This document shows positions 44,766 to 54,941 of a stretch of DNA of 64,000 nt, piece by piece. The translations under genes and the position numbers were made by a program. The notes under the pieces were generated by a model, which was given only the letters and a program-made list of their open reading frames with translations, was not told the origin of the DNA and ran no database searches. Origin of the DNA: Pseudomonas protegens CHA0 (lineage in GTDB: Bacteria > Pseudomonadota > Gammaproteobacteria > Pseudomonadales > Pseudomonadaceae); NCBI RefSeq assembly GCF_000397205.1, contig NC_021237.1:5563501-5627500 (forward strand). Reading direction: 5' to 3'. The number at the start of each line of letters is the position of its first letter. Positions within the stretch are counted from its first letter, which is position 1.

Positions 44766-46121
44766 TCAGCGATCCCCGTACTCAAGGATGGGGTACATCG
44801 CACACAACGCCTCGGTCTCCAGCCGGAAGCGCTCCTGCTGCGCGGGCTCCAGAACGTATGGCTGCTCGCCCCGCGGCTGCAGCTGATCCAGTATCCGGCA
44901 CACCAGGTCGACGATCTGCCGGCAGCCCTGGGGGTCCACATAGCGCTGTGCGATGGAGCCCGTGCCGATACACAAGCCATTGGCGGCAAATGACGATCGA
45001 GTCTCCCCCGGTGCGCGTTTTTTGCTGACGATGATTCCGCACTTTTCCAATGCCGATTCGGCGAGGGAGCCGCTGATGCCCTTAGGCAAACGCAACAGGA
45101 TCGTGTGGTTTTCCGTCCCGCCGCCCATTACCTCGTAGTCCCGCGCCATGAACGCGCAGGCCATTTCATCCGCCGTGGCGCGAATCCGCCCCATGTAGGC
45201 ATCGAACTGTGCAGACATGGCATAGCCCAGCGCGGCCGCCTTGGCGGCGATCATGTTGACTGCAGGCGCCCCCTGCATCCCGGGGAAAACTGCCTGGTCG
45301 AGCACCCGACGAAAGCTCGACCTCAGGCCGGGCACCTTGGTGTCCGCGTCCCGCCCGGAAAGAATCAGGCCGCCGCGTGGCCCGGCGAGCTGTTTGTGGG
45401 TGCAAGTGGTGGTGACGTGCGCCACATCGATCGGGCTCGGATGACGCCCCGTGGCAACCAGGCCGGCGATATGGGAGATGTCGGCAAGGACGATGGCCCC
45501 GGCTTCATCGGCAATGTCGCGAAAACGCTGGAAGTCCACGACCCGCGAATAAGCCGTTGCCCCACAGATGATGATGCGCGGGCGATGGGCCATCGCCAGC
45601 TGACGTACCTCCTGGTAGTCGATGGTGCCCTGGGCCGTGGTGCCGTAGCGGATCGCCTTGTAGTGGGCACCGGTAAAAGCGAGGGAGCTGCCGTGGGTCA
45701 GGTCGCCGCCATGATCCAGGGCCATCCCGAGCAGGGTGTCCCCCGGCTCAAGCAGCGCGGACAACACCTGGTAGTTGGCGTTCGAGGCCGAGTGCGATTG
45801 CACCGCGGCGTATTGCGCGGCAAACAGCTCCCGTGCCCTGCGGATCGCCAGGGATTCCACCAGATCGACGTTTTCGCACCCGGCGTGATGGCGTTTGCCC
45901 GCAACCCCCTGCGCCGTCACGTTGACCAGCGCCGAGGCCGAGGCGGCAAGGCTTCTGGGGGTGGCTGCACAGGAGGATGAAACCAGGGAAAGCGTGCGTT
46001 GTTGCCGGCTTACTTCAGCGTCCAGGATCCTGGCCAGCTCGGCGTCTTCTGTTCGCAGGTCCGCCAAGCCACATCGCAGCAAGTCGGCCTGGTTCCTCAG
46101 TGGTTCGGTATCGGCTGCCAT
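44766..46121 (-). CDS. Serine hydroxymethyltransferase paralogue with altered catalytic residues
   Basis: 451 aa of the GlyA fold. The PLP Lys is retained in THKQLAGPRGG (K243), as are Asp214 and His217 in DISHIAGLVA. But the SHMT start block ELIASEN reads LVSSSCA, and in the AEGYPGKRYYGG segment this protein has TAQGVAGKRHHAG, so the catalytic Glu (E57 of E. coli) is Gln71 and the active-site Tyr pair is His78-His79. It is thus probably not the housekeeping glycine/serine enzyme; an aldolase or hydroxymethyltransferase on another amino acid is more likely. Monocistronic, facing the XRE-VUT operon. Confidence 0.83.
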   Translation of the reverse strand: MAADTEPLRNQADLLRCGLADLRTEDAELARILDAEVSRQQRTLSLVSSSCAATPRSLAASASALVNVTAQGVAGKRHHAGCENVDLVESLAIRRARELFAAQYAAVQSHSASNANYQVLSALLEPGDTLLGMALDHGGDLTHGSSLAFTGAHYKAIRYGTTAQGTIDYQEVRQLAMAHRPRIIICGATAYSRVVDFQRFRDIADEAGAIVLADISHIAGLVATGRHPSPIDVAHVTTTCTHKQLAGPRGGLILSGRDADTKVPGLRSSFRRVLDQAVFPGMQGAPAVNMIAAKAAALGYAMSAQFDAYMGRIRATADEMACAFMARDYEVMGGGTENHTILLRLPKGISGSLAESALEKCGIIVSKKRAPGETRSSFAANGLCIGTGSIAQRYVDPQGCRQIVDLVCRILDQLQPRGEQPYVLEPAQQERFRLETEALCAMYPILEYGDR

Positions 46122-46648
46122 AAATCTGTGCCCCTTCCTTGAGTGCTGCGCGCCACGAACGAGGACGTGCTTCCTGGGTTTTACGTTCGTTGGTGTGAAT
46201 CGGGCTGATCCGGGCCCTGGGTCAAGACTGTATAAGGCGTAACAGAATTAATCAAAAAATTAAACATCCCTAAAGTTAAATGCTTCTTTTTTGAAGTGGA
46301 AGGACATCGGCGCAGCCTTGCCGGTGCAAGCCTCAGGGCGAGAGTGATAATGCCCAACCCCTGGGGCTTTATTGTCATGGCTGACGCATGCAACACTTGT
46401 CCGTTGCGGCCCTGTGCAAACCGGCCCCTCTCAGCGACTTGATCGCCCACAGTCCCCGTAGCGAAGTATCCCAGGACGGATACAGGCTGGCTAAAGGAGC
46501 ACTAGCGAATTACCAGACAACACACAAGCAACTGACAGGCTTCTGCCACAGTGATCCCGCTATTGGCACCAGGCAATCGATGTCATGCGCGATGTGAACG
46601 CTAAAAAATTCGATGCATTACGACTATAAGGAAATGGTGAGGCATTTG
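46122..46648. promoter_or_regulatory. AT-rich divergent region between SHMT-like and XRE genes
   Basis: 527 bp without a supported gene, becoming AT-rich towards the right (46230-46290 and after 46590). It must contain the promoters of both flanking units. No operator or promoter box could be picked out with confidence; short frames inside lack start signals. Confidence 0.45.
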
Positions 46649-47251
46649 ATGCACAGAAGAGAAAGAACAGAGTATTTAAAAAGCAATATCAAATACCTGA
46701 TTAAAAGTCGCGGAGAGACACAACTGTCTTTATGCAACGCCAGTGGCCTGACCAGAACAACCATATACAACATCCTGGAAGGCAAGGTCAGCAACGTCCA
46801 GCAGTCCACCATTCGAAAAATCTCCGACTTCTTCGGCATTTCCTATGAGGAAATAGAAACCGTCGACTTTGAAGAGAAGGAGATCATCGAAAGCAGCATT
46901 TCCCCGCAAGGGAACATGAACCCGGCTGCTGTTCCGATCCTCAAGGAAAGCCAGTTGATGGCCAACATGGATAAACGTATTGGCGAACTCGCCACTTGTT
47001 TCCCATTGACCTACTACTTCGGTACATCCTCTAACTTGATAGCCGTGCGCCTGGAAAACGATATCAAGGGCATGTATGAGGTCGGCGGCCTGCTGATCGT
47101 GCAAAAGGGGACGATCACCGATGAAAAGGAAAAACTGGCTTACGACAAACAGACCAGGAAACTGCTGATCATGAACGAGGTCGTCTTCGACCCAGATCGT
47201 ATATCCGTTGTCGGCGATATCATTGAGGAACGCTTCAATGACTGCCTATGA
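46649..47251 (+). CDS. XRE-family HTH regulator
   Basis: 200 aa from the ATG at 46649 with GTGAGG six bases ahead; two upstream in-frame ATGs (46613, 46634) have poorer sites. N-terminal XRE HTH (NIKYLIKSRGETQLSLCNAS, LTRTTIYNILEGKVSNVQQS), then a sensor-like domain with a strand-rich C-terminus (AVRLENDIKGMYEVGGLLIV). AT-rich with many Lys/Ile AAA/ATA codons, unlike the flanks, a sign of transfer. Overlaps the transporter gene by 14 bp, so it probably regulates that operon in response to its substrate. Confidence 0.8.
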   Translation: MHRRERTEYLKSNIKYLIKSRGETQLSLCNASGLTRTTIYNILEGKVSNVQQSTIRKISDFFGISYEEIETVDFEEKEIIESSISPQGNMNPAAVPILKESQLMANMDKRIGELATCFPLTYYFGTSSNLIAVRLENDIKGMYEVGGLLIVQKGTITDEKEKLAYDKQTRKLLIMNEVVFDPDRISVVGDIIEERFNDCL

Positions 47252-48119
47252 AGGTGATATCGAGAACAGCAAGTACAAGCTTCTGGGGTTTGAGAACAAT
47301 AAAAACCTGGCCGTGATCATGATCATCGACACCGGCAAGGTCATAAAAATAAAGCTGAGCGAAGTAGTGAACAGCGAAATAATGGATAACTTAAACAAAA
47401 TGGAAGTTAAAAACCTGTATAAAAAGTTCTACTCCCAAGGAGGAACACTTACTGCATACGACTTGAACGACCGCAATGAAAACTCATGGATGATCTACAT
47501 CATCCTCAACCTGCTGCTCTTTACCTTTTATATTTTCACCAGCATCGCTGCAACAAAGCCGATCTACCTTGAATCCCTCGACATCATTATTACCCCCGGC
47601 ACCTTTCTGTACCCTCTGACATTCCTGATCGTTGACCTGCTGAACGAGAACTTCGGACTCAGGCTCGCCAGAAGAGCCATTCTGTTTGCATTTGCAAGCA
47701 ACGCCATGATCATCATCCTGCTCTACGCGTCCACTTTTCTCCCCGGACTGCCAGGCTGGAAACTCGATACACCTTATAACGACGTTATTATCCAGGTGTC
47801 GTCTGTACTCGTAGCGTCTTCCGTTTCCTTCCTTGTTTCTGAAAACATAAACTCATATTTGCTGTGCAAGATAAAGGAACTCACAAATTCCAGATTCCTA
47901 TTTCTGCGGATATTCCTCAGCACCTTGTTTGCGGTCATCATCGACAGCTTCGTGTTTTGCTACATCGCATTCTATGGATCCATGCAAAACAACGACATCC
48001 TGAACATGATTTATGTTCAGATCGCAATCAAGGTCTGTTTTGCATTCTTCAATATATTGCCCGCCTATGGCGCACGATCACTGTTCAAGAGATACATAAC
48101 GGATAGCCAGGCAAAATGA
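47238..48119 (+). CDS. VUT/YhhQ-family transporter (queuosine-precursor type) with N-terminal extension
   Basis: 293 aa. After a soluble N-terminal part of ~85 residues (ENSKYKLLGFENNKNLAVIM and following) come about six membrane helices matching the YhhQ pattern: GTFLYPLTFLIVDLLNENFG, LRLARRAILFAF, ASSVSFLVSENINSYLLCKI, VIIDSFVFCYIAFYG and FNILPAYGARSLF. YhhQ imports preQ0/preQ1 for queuosine synthesis; the extension is not part of E. coli YhhQ. GAGGAAC precedes the ATG, inside the regulator gene. AT-rich like its partner. Confidence 0.82.
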   Translation: MTAYEGDIENSKYKLLGFENNKNLAVIMIIDTGKVIKIKLSEVVNSEIMDNLNKMEVKNLYKKFYSQGGTLTAYDLNDRNENSWMIYIILNLLLFTFYIFTSIAATKPIYLESLDIIITPGTFLYPLTFLIVDLLNENFGLRLARRAILFAFASNAMIIILLYASTFLPGLPGWKLDTPYNDVIIQVSSVLVASSVSFLVSENINSYLLCKIKELTNSRFLFLRIFLSTLFAVIIDSFVFCYIAFYGSMQNNDILNMIYVQIAIKVCFAFFNILPAYGARSLFKRYITDSQAK

Positions 48120-48145
48120 TCGATCGCTGTTTGTAGAGCGACGCC

Positions 48146-48189
48146 GGAGCTCAACACCTATCTGCCAGGCAGGTTCAGTGTTGGGCTCC
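48146..48189. other. Inverted repeat between convergent transporter and QueC genes
   Basis: Twelve-base arms GGAGCTCAACAC and GTGTTGGGCTCC with one mismatch, 20 bases apart, with an internal CTGCC-AGGCAG hairpin. No T-tract follows, so it may be a weak intercistronic hairpin rather than a true terminator. Confidence 0.5.
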
Positions 48190-48213
48190 AAGGGCAGCAA
48201 GCTGCTCAAATCC

Positions 48214-48915
48214 TCACTTCAGACCCATCTTGCTCTTCAGGCTATCCATGACTTGCGTCTTGTTCTCCAGATAAGCGTTCAAGCCTTTTGCCCGCAGATT
48301 GCAGGCGTCGCAGTTGGCGCAGCCACTGCCCATGATGCCGTTGTAGCAAGTCAGGGTTTGCTCGCGAACCAGCTCCAGTTGATTGTGGTAGTCCGCCAGA
48401 GCCCAGGTTTCTGCCTTGTTCAGCCACATCAGTGGAGTCTCGAGGCGCAACTTGTACTCCATGCCCAGTTCGAGGGCCTTGTTCAATGCCTTTACAAATT
48501 CATCGCGGCAATCGGGGTAACCCGAGAAATCGGTCTCGCACACTCCGGTAATCACGGTCTCGGCTTTTACCTGATAGGCATAGATAGAGGCCAGGGTAAG
48601 GAACAGGATGTTTCTTCCGGGTACAAAGGTGCTGGGCAAGCTCTCGCCTGAACTGTTCACCGTGGGCACCGGAATGTTGTCCCGAGTGAGGCTGCTGATC
48701 GCCAGTTCGTTGAGTAACGAAGCGTCCAGCACTTTGTGCACGGTCGCCCCCAACTGCTTGGATAGCCGCTGCGCGGTCTCGATTTCCGCGTGGTGCCGCT
48801 GGCCATAGTCGAACGTAATGCAGTGCACTTCGTCATAGAGCGGCAAGGCGTGGATCAGACAGGTTGTCGAGTCCTGTCCGCCGCTGAACACGATAACCGC
48901 TGTTTTCTTCATCAT
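48214..48915 (-). CDS. queC: 7-cyano-7-deazaguanine synthase, enterobacterial-type QueC
   Basis: 233 aa from the ATG at 48913-48915 (AGGAAG upstream). ATP pyrophosphatase PP-loop [11 protein letters not shown], then [55 protein letters not shown], and the zinc site [17 protein letters not shown]. QueC turns CDG into preQ0. The sequence is strikingly like enterobacterial QueC, while pseudomonad housekeeping QueC as I remember it carries SGGLDSAT. So this is likely a second, acquired copy beside the preQ0-type transporter. Confidence 0.9.
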   Translation of the reverse strand: MMKKTAVIVFSGGQDSTTCLIHALPLYDEVHCITFDYGQRHHAEIETAQRLSKQLGATVHKVLDASLLNELAISSLTRDNIPVPTVNSSGESLPSTFVPGRNILFLTLASIYAYQVKAETVITGVCETDFSGYPDCRDEFVKALNKALELGMEYKLRLETPLMWLNKAETWALADYHNQLELVREQTLTCYNGIMGSGCANCDACNLRAKGLNAYLENKTQVMDSLKSKMGLK

Positions 48916-48975
48916 TCTGCTTCCTGCATGAGTTGGGTCATTTGAATAGTTGGGCAGCCCACGCAAGGGCTCTCA

Positions 48976-49012
48976 ATAAAATACCCCGCGCGTCTCTCGA
49001 AGGCGGGGCTTT
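48976..49012. terminator. Terminator of cytochrome b561 gene
   Basis: CCCCGC (48984-48989) and GCGGGG (49003-49008) form a hairpin; on the minus strand it is followed by TATTTTATT and on the plus by CTTTTC. Lies just after the b561 stop at 49033. Confidence 0.75.
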
Positions 49013-49032
49013 TCCGTGTTCGGGTGCGCGGC

Positions 49033-49587
49033 TCACGCCGAGCGTGCACTGCCGGCCATGCGCCGCAGAATATGCCCCTGGCCCTTGATGCAGTGCAGGA
49101 TCAGCGCCGCCACATGGCCGACGATCAGCACCAGCAGGGTCCAGCCCAGGAGGCTGTGGAAATTGTTGCCCAGCTCGGTCATCCACTGGATCTTCGGCCC
49201 GTCGAAGCCGTTCATTACCGGCAGACCGAAGGCGGAAAAGGCGCGACCCGAGCCGTACTGACGCAACAGGCCGAGAAACGGAATGGCAAACATCCCGGCA
49301 TACAGCAGCCCATGCCCCAGGGTTGCTGCAAGGTTGAGGCTCGGCGGCCGGCGATGACGGTTCAACAGGCTCCAGACCACACGCACCAGCAGCAGGGCCA
49401 TCAACAGCAGGCCGACTTGCTTGTGGGTCGGCCAGAGGAACTTGTCCAGGGCCGAATCGGCCATCAGGTAATGCGCACTGGTGGTGCTGTAGATCCAGGC
49501 AAAGGCCAGGGCCATGGCCCAGTGCAGTCCGCGACTGATGACGCCATAGCGCACCTTCGAGTCGTACAGTTCAATACGGTTTTCCAT
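49033..49587 (-). CDS. Cytochrome b561
   Basis: 184 aa with four membrane helices. Haem-ligating His in ISRGLHWAMALAFAW, LWPTHKQVGLLLMALLLVR, TLGHGLLYAGMFAIPFLG and LIVGHVAALILHCIKGQG. Diheme quinol-linked b-type cytochrome of the YodB/CybB kind. The start at 49585-49587 has GTGG upstream; a Met three codons earlier is possible. Confidence 0.88.
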   Translation of the reverse strand: MENRIELYDSKVRYGVISRGLHWAMALAFAWIYSTTSAHYLMADSALDKFLWPTHKQVGLLLMALLLVRVVWSLLNRHRRPPSLNLAATLGHGLLYAGMFAIPFLGLLRQYGSGRAFSAFGLPVMNGFDGPKIQWMTELGNNFHSLLGWTLLVLIVGHVAALILHCIKGQGHILRRMAGSARSA

Positions 49588-49690
49588 TGCATCCACTCAG
49601 GTTCTATCCACGAACGGCGCATTTTACCCGGCCAGGCCAGGCCTTCGGGCCGAAAAACTTTAAATGATGTGACCATCAACCCAGCGCAAT

Positions 49691-49729
49691 GAAAAAAGCC
49701 CCGCGCTTCTTGCGAAGGCGGGGCTTTTC
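49691..49729. terminator. Terminator of the cyo operon
   Basis: AAAAAAGCCCCGC and GCGGGGCTTTTCC arms around a 13-base loop, 17 bp beyond the cyoE stop; T-run on the minus side. Strong Rho-independent terminator, also usable from the other direction. Confidence 0.85.
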
Positions 49730-49745
49730 CTGTGGCCTGGACAGC

Positions 49746-50633
49746 TTAGTGTGCGTAGGTCAGCAGGAGCTCGGTCGGGGCCTTGAAATCCACCGACATC
49801 ATCACGCTCAGCGCGGTGATGGTGAAGATCGAGAACACGAAGAGCTTGCGCGCCCACACGGTGTCATCCACTGCCTTGTAGCCGGTCCAGGCCATGTACA
49901 ACCAGTACATGCCCATGGCCGCCGCTACCGCCAGGTAGCTCATGCCGGCGTAACCGCTGAAGGTCAGCATCAGGGTCGCCACCAGGAATGCCAGGATGTA
50001 GAGCAGGATGTGCTTCTTGGCCACGCGGATGCCACGCTTCACTGGCAGCACCGGAATCGATGCGGCCAGGTAATCGTTGAAGCGGAAGATCGCGATAGCG
50101 TAGGAATGCGGCATCTGCCACAGGCTGAACATCACCAGCAGGGTCAGCGCAGCCATGTCGAAGCTGTTGCTGACCGCGACATAGCCGATCACTGGCGGCA
50201 TGGCCCCGGACAGACTGCCCACCAGCGTGCCGTGAACCGACTTGCGCTTGAGGTACAGGCTGTAGAAGCCGACGTAGATGACAAAGCCGATTACCGCGAA
50301 CAACGCGGCCAACGGGTTGGCCACGTAGTACAGCAGGGCGACGCCGGCGACACCGAGGATAGAGGCGTAGACCAGTGCCACTTCCAGGGAAATCAGGCCC
50401 TGGACCAGCACGCGGTTCTTGGTGCGCTCCATCTTCAGGTCGATGTCACGGTCGATGCAGTTGTTGAACACGCAACCGGACGCTACCACCAGCGAGGTGC
50501 CGATCATGGCGGCCAGGAAAATGGCCAGATCGACATGCCCTTTCGAGGCCAGGAAGAACCCGCCTGCCACAGAAAGCACGTTACCGAAAATGATCCCCGG
50601 TTTGGTGATTTGGATAAAGTGCTTGAGCGACAT
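49746..50633 (-). CDS. cyoE: Protohaem IX farnesyltransferase (haem O synthase)
   Basis: 295 aa with about nine membrane helices. Prenyltransferase Asp motif [18 protein letters not shown] and [20 protein letters not shown] are typical. Makes haem O for the cyo oxidase by adding farnesyl to haem B. Last gene of the operon; starts 10 bp after cyoD. Confidence 0.95.
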   Translation of the reverse strand: MSLKHFIQITKPGIIFGNVLSVAGGFFLASKGHVDLAIFLAAMIGTSLVVASGCVFNNCIDRDIDLKMERTKNRVLVQGLISLEVALVYASILGVAGVALLYYVANPLAALFAVIGFVIYVGFYSLYLKRKSVHGTLVGSLSGAMPPVIGYVAVSNSFDMAALTLLVMFSLWQMPHSYAIAIFRFNDYLAASIPVLPVKRGIRVAKKHILLYILAFLVATLMLTFSGYAGMSYLAVAAAMGMYWLYMAWTGYKAVDDTVWARKLFVFSIFTITALSVMMSVDFKAPTELLLTYAH

Positions 50634-50643
50634 CGGGTTTACC

Positions 50644-50973
50644 TCACTTCGCCATCATGACGGTGTGGATGCTGAACATGATCCACAACGACAGACCAAC
50701 CAGCAGAACAATGACCAACGCGGCGAAGATGAACGCCACCACGTTGTTGCGCTGTGCTTCGGAACGGTCCAGGTGCAGGAAGTACACCAGGTGCACCAGC
50801 ACCTGGATGACTGCGAACGCCAGGACGATCCACAGGGTCACGTCTTTGGGCAGCGATGGGTACATCACCAGGCCGAACGGGATCAGTGTCAGGATGACCG
50901 ACAGGATGAAGCCGATGGCGTAGGACTTGACGCTGCCGTGACCGGCTTCGTCGTGGGAGTGTGTGTTGGCCAT
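50644..50973 (-). CDS. cyoD: Cytochrome o ubiquinol oxidase subunit IV
   Basis: 109 aa, three membrane helices. [20 protein letters not shown] and [20 protein letters not shown] match CyoD. The ATG directly follows the cyoC stop (TAAATG). Confidence 0.94.
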   Translation of the reverse strand: MANTHSHDEAGHGSVKSYAIGFILSVILTLIPFGLVMYPSLPKDVTLWIVLAFAVIQVLVHLVYFLHLDRSEAQRNNVVAFIFAALVIVLLVGLSLWIMFSIHTVMMAK

Positions 50974-51600
50974 TTACATAGTCCCCATCAGGTAAACAAC
51001 GGTGAATACGCAGATCCACACCACGTCCAGGAAGTGCCAGAACAGGCTCAGGCAGCTCAGACGGGTCTTGTTGGTCGCCGTCAGGCCGTTTTTCTGCACC
51101 TGGTACATCATGATCGCCATCCAGATCAGACCGCTGGTCACGTGCAGACCGTGGGTACCGACCAGGGTGAAGAACCCGGACAGGAAGCCGGAACGGCTAG
51201 GGCCATAGCCTTCGGAGATCAGCAGGTGGAACTCGTTGATCTCCATGCCGATGAAGCCCAGGCCAAACAGGAAGGTCATGGCCAGCCAGCCCAGTACCTG
51301 CTTCTTGTTGCCCCGGAAGAACGCCAGCATGGCGAAGCCGTAGGTGATCGAACTGAACAGCAGCAGGGCGGTTTCACCCAGTACGTATGGCAGTTCGAAG
51401 ATGTCGTGGCCCGACGGGCCACCCGCTACGTTGTTAACCAGTACCGCGTATACCGCGAAGATCGACGCAAACAGAATGCAGTCGGTCATCAGGTAGAGCC
51501 AGAAACCGAATACGGTCATCTCGCCCGAGTCGTGGTGATGGTCATCGTGCCCATGGTCATCGACATGGGCGTGTCCAGCATTGGTCACTAAGTTCGACAT
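50974..51600 (-). CDS. cyoC: Cytochrome o ubiquinol oxidase subunit III
   Basis: 208 aa with five helices; a His-rich N-terminus ([18 protein letters not shown]) precedes [33 protein letters not shown] is the family signature. Three bases after the cyoB stop. Confidence 0.95.
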   Translation of the reverse strand: MSNLVTNAGHAHVDDHGHDDHHHDSGEMTVFGFWLYLMTDCILFASIFAVYAVLVNNVAGGPSGHDIFELPYVLGETALLLFSSITYGFAMLAFFRGNKKQVLGWLAMTFLFGLGFIGMEINEFHLLISEGYGPSRSGFLSGFFTLVGTHGLHVTSGLIWMAIMMYQVQKNGLTATNKTRLSCLSLFWHFLDVVWICVFTVVYLMGTM

Positions 51601-51603
51601 GGA

Positions 51604-53622
51604 TTAAGCCTGTTCCAACGAGGTTTCAACACGGGTAGCCGGGATCTTGTTCTCCGATACCAGACGCTTGTGCTGTTCGGCTTCGATGCGCTCGATCGTT
51701 TCGACCGGCACCATGTAGCCTTGATCATCACGGGCAGCGTGGATCGCGAAATAGATCACGGTGCCGGCCAGGCTTGCGATGGCCAGCCACCAGATGTGCC
51801 AGATCATGGCGAAACCGAACACGGTCAGCAGAGCACCCATGACCAGACCGGTAGCGGTGTTGTTGGGCATGTGGATCGGCTGGTAGCGGCCAGGCTGCGC
51901 GTAGGCAGTGCCGTTTTCCTTGGCTTCGGTGAACGGATCGATGCCTTCGGCTTTCGGCAGTACCGCGAAGTTGTAGAACGGAGGTGGCGACGAGGTCGAC
52001 CATTCCAGGGTGTGGGCGTTCCAAGGGTCGCCGGATACACACATGTTCTGCTTGCGGTCACGCACGCTGACGTACAGCTGGATCAGCTGGCAGGCGATAC
52101 CCACGGCGATCATCACCGCACCTACCATGGCGACGTACAGGTACGGCACCCACTCAGGGTTGGTGGTGGCGTTCAGACGACGGGTCATGCCCATGAAGCC
52201 CAGTGCATAGAGCGGCATGAACGCGACGAAGAAGCCGGAGATCCAGAACCAGAACGCAGCCTTGCCCCAACCTTCATGCAGCTTGAAGCCGAAGGCTTTC
52301 GGGAAGTAGAAGCTGAAGCCGGCGATGTAGCCGAATACCGCGCCGCCGATGATCACGTTGTGGAAGTGAGCGATCACGAACAGGCTGTTGTGCAGAACGA
52401 AGTCGGCACCCGGAATGGCCAGCAGTACGCCAGTCATGCCGCCGATGGCGAAGGTCACCATGAAGCCCAGGGTCCACAGAACCTGGCTGGTGATGCGCAG
52501 ACGGCCGTGGTAGATGGTGAACAGCCAGTTGAACAGCTTCACCCCCGTCGGAATCGAGATCAGCATCGTCGCCAGGCCGAAGAAGGCGTTGACGCTGGCC
52601 CCCGAACCCATGGTGAAGAAGTGGTGCAGCCAGACCATGAAGCCCAGTACCGAGATCGCGCCGGAAGCGTAGATCATCGAATGGTGGCCGAACAGGCGCT
52701 TGCCGGAGAAGGTCGAGATCACTTCGGAGAAGATACCGAACGCCGGCAGGATCAGGATGTACACCTCGGGGTGACCCCAGGCCCAGAACAGGTTCACGTA
52801 CATCATTGGATTGCCACCAAGTTCATTGGTGAAAATGTGGAAATCCATGTAACGGTCAAGCGTCAGCAGTGCCAGGGTAGCGGTGAGGATCGGGAACGAA
52901 GCCACGATCAGCACGTTGGCCCAGGTGCAGGTCCAAGTGAAGATCGGCATGTCCATCATCTTCATGCCCGGGGTACGCATTTTCAGCACGGTGGCCAGGA
53001 AGTTGACCCCCGTCAGCGTTGTCCCCAGCCCTGATAGCTGTAGCGCCCAGATGTAGTAGTCCACACCCACGCCCGGACTGTATTGCAAGCCCGACAGCGG
53101 CGGATAGGCAACCCAGCCGGTCTTGGCGAATTCGCCAACGCCCAGGGACAGGTTGATCAGCACCACGCCCGAAACCAGCAGCCAGAAGCTCAGGGAGTTG
53201 AGGAACGGATAGGCCACGTCACGCGCGCCGATCTGCAGCGGCACGACAAGGTTCATCAGGCCGGTGAAGAATGGCATCGCCATGAAGATGATCATGATCA
53301 CACCGTGAGCGGTGAAGATCTGGTCATAGTGTTCAGGTGGCAGGTAGCCAGGCGAACCCTCGGTGGCCATGGCCAGCTGGGTACGCATCATGATGGCGTC
53401 GGCAAAACCACGCAGCAGCATGACCATGGCGACGATGATGTACATCACACCGATTTTCTTGTGGTCGACGGACGTCAGCCACTCGGTCCACAGGTAGGTC
53501 CACTTCTTGAAGTAGGTGATTGCCGCGAACAGCGCCACGCCACCGAGCAGAATCATGGCAACGGTGACCATGACAATCGGCTCGTGGAACGGAATCGCTT
53601 CCAGACTTAATTTACCAAACAT
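51604..53622 (-). CDS. cyoB: Cytochrome o ubiquinol oxidase subunit I
   Basis: 672 aa, the catalytic subunit, with fifteen helices. Conserved parts: [14 protein letters not shown] start ([16 protein letters not shown]), low-spin haem His in [16 protein letters not shown], binuclear Cu His-Tyr [15 protein letters not shown], haem o ligand [13 protein letters not shown]. Reduces O2 to water with ubiquinol and pumps protons. Confidence 0.97.
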   Translation of the reverse strand: MFGKLSLEAIPFHEPIVMVTVAMILLGGVALFAAITYFKKWTYLWTEWLTSVDHKKIGVMYIIVAMVMLLRGFADAIMMRTQLAMATEGSPGYLPPEHYDQIFTAHGVIMIIFMAMPFFTGLMNLVVPLQIGARDVAYPFLNSLSFWLLVSGVVLINLSLGVGEFAKTGWVAYPPLSGLQYSPGVGVDYYIWALQLSGLGTTLTGVNFLATVLKMRTPGMKMMDMPIFTWTCTWANVLIVASFPILTATLALLTLDRYMDFHIFTNELGGNPMMYVNLFWAWGHPEVYILILPAFGIFSEVISTFSGKRLFGHHSMIYASGAISVLGFMVWLHHFFTMGSGASVNAFFGLATMLISIPTGVKLFNWLFTIYHGRLRITSQVLWTLGFMVTFAIGGMTGVLLAIPGADFVLHNSLFVIAHFHNVIIGGAVFGYIAGFSFYFPKAFGFKLHEGWGKAAFWFWISGFFVAFMPLYALGFMGMTRRLNATTNPEWVPYLYVAMVGAVMIAVGIACQLIQLYVSVRDRKQNMCVSGDPWNAHTLEWSTSSPPPFYNFAVLPKAEGIDPFTEAKENGTAYAQPGRYQPIHMPNNTATGLVMGALLTVFGFAMIWHIWWLAIASLAGTVIYFAIHAARDDQGYMVPVETIERIEAEQHKRLVSENKIPATRVETSLEQA

Positions 53623-53625
53623 CGT

Positions 53626-54570
53626 TTACTCCTCTGCCCCGGCAGCTGAATGCGAACTCACGTCCATCCCTTCCGTTGCGGCCACTTCCTTTTCTTTCTT
53701 CTCGTGCTTGAGCGGCTTGCCCGGTTTCATGCCTTCATACTTGTCGATGACGGTCTGGAACAGGTTTGGCGCGTAGGCGGAGTAGAGCTCTACAGGATTG
53801 TTCTGGCTTGGCTTGGAAAGGGCTTCGTATTCAGCGGTGTCCAGCTGTTTAGGTGCCTTCTTGACTTCGTTTACCCAGGCGTCGAAATCTTCCTGACTGG
53901 TAGCGATCGCTTTGAACTTCATGCCGGTGAAACCCGCGCCGCTGTAGTTGGCGGAGATACCTTCAAGTTCGGTGTTCTGGTTGGCAATCAGGTGCAGCTT
54001 GGTGGTCATGCCCGCCATCGCGTAGATCTGGCCGCCCAGGCCCGGGATGAAGAACGAGTTCATCACGGTGTCGGAGGTCACGCGGAAGTTCACCGGGGTA
54101 TGGGCCGGGAAAACGATCTTGTTGACGGTGGCGATCCCTTGGTCGGGATAGATGAACAGCCACTTCCAGTCCATGGCGACCACTTCGATGGTCACTGGCT
54201 TGACGTCGGAATCCAGCGGACGGTAAGGGTCCAGGGCGTGGGTCGACTTGTAGGTGACATAACCCAGGGCAATGATGATGAGCACCGGAACCAGCCACAC
54301 CGCGATCTCGATCTTGGTGGAGTGGGACCACTTCGGCGCGTAGGTCGCGTCCTTGTTGGAGGCGCGGTATTTCCAGGCGAAGGCGAAGGTCATGATGATG
54401 ACCGGCACAACCACCAGCAGCATCAGGATGGTTGCCGTGATGATCAGGTTTCGTTCATCCAGACCGACCTGACCCTTGGGATCGAGCAAGGTCCACTTGC
54501 AGCCTCCCAGCATTAACATGCCGAGCAGCGGCAATAAGCCTAGTAATCTGGGGTACCTGTTTTTACTCAT
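53626..54570 (-). CDS. cyoA: Cytochrome o ubiquinol oxidase subunit II (lipoprotein)
   Basis: 314 aa from the ATG at 54568-54570, with GAGG upstream; the preceding 29 codons have no site. The lipobox LMLGGC gives an N-acylated membrane anchor, then two helices and a cupredoxin domain (MDWKWLFIYPDQGIATVN, SDTVMNSFFIPGLGGQIYAM). The CuA ligands of cytochrome c oxidase are missing, as in other quinol oxidases. First gene of cyoABCDE. Confidence 0.96.
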   Translation of the reverse strand: MSKNRYPRLLGLLPLLGMLMLGGCKWTLLDPKGQVGLDERNLIITATILMLLVVVPVIIMTFAFAWKYRASNKDATYAPKWSHSTKIEIAVWLVPVLIIIALGYVTYKSTHALDPYRPLDSDVKPVTIEVVAMDWKWLFIYPDQGIATVNKIVFPAHTPVNFRVTSDTVMNSFFIPGLGGQIYAMAGMTTKLHLIANQNTELEGISANYSGAGFTGMKFKAIATSQEDFDAWVNEVKKAPKQLDTAEYEALSKPSQNNPVELYSAYAPNLFQTVIDKYEGMKPGKPLKHEKKEKEVAATEGMDVSSHSAAGAEE

Positions 54571-54941
54571 CTCACGACCTCTAAAGCAGCTTGCGCAATG
54601 CAGTTGGGTTTTGATCGCCAACACTTCACCCTGCCAAGGGTTGGCATTTTTCTTCAATTGAATAAGGGCCTGCCCGTTGCGTTAAGCGCTCAACGACACA
54701 TCCCGGGCTAGCAGTGGTTCTTATTCGATCTCGTGGTCAAAGGCCTTGTTACAGACCAATTCCATTTGGTGCGGAAGTTTGGAAGGCGCCGACACCCGCA
54801 GTCGCATGGAGCGCTCTATCCGCCCCTCGACCGTCCTCGTGTGCTCAGGGTTGAGCAGCGTCGGAAATTCAGTGCGGGCGATTGTAGATATGTCGCGTTT
54901 TATAAACCATGTCTTATCCCGAAATAATTTTTATCCCATGG

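Noticed and set aside
46122..46600. Small genes in the AT-rich gap before the XRE gene
   Set aside because: Frames of 69-115 codons exist on both strands but lack ribosome-binding sites and have unnatural composition.
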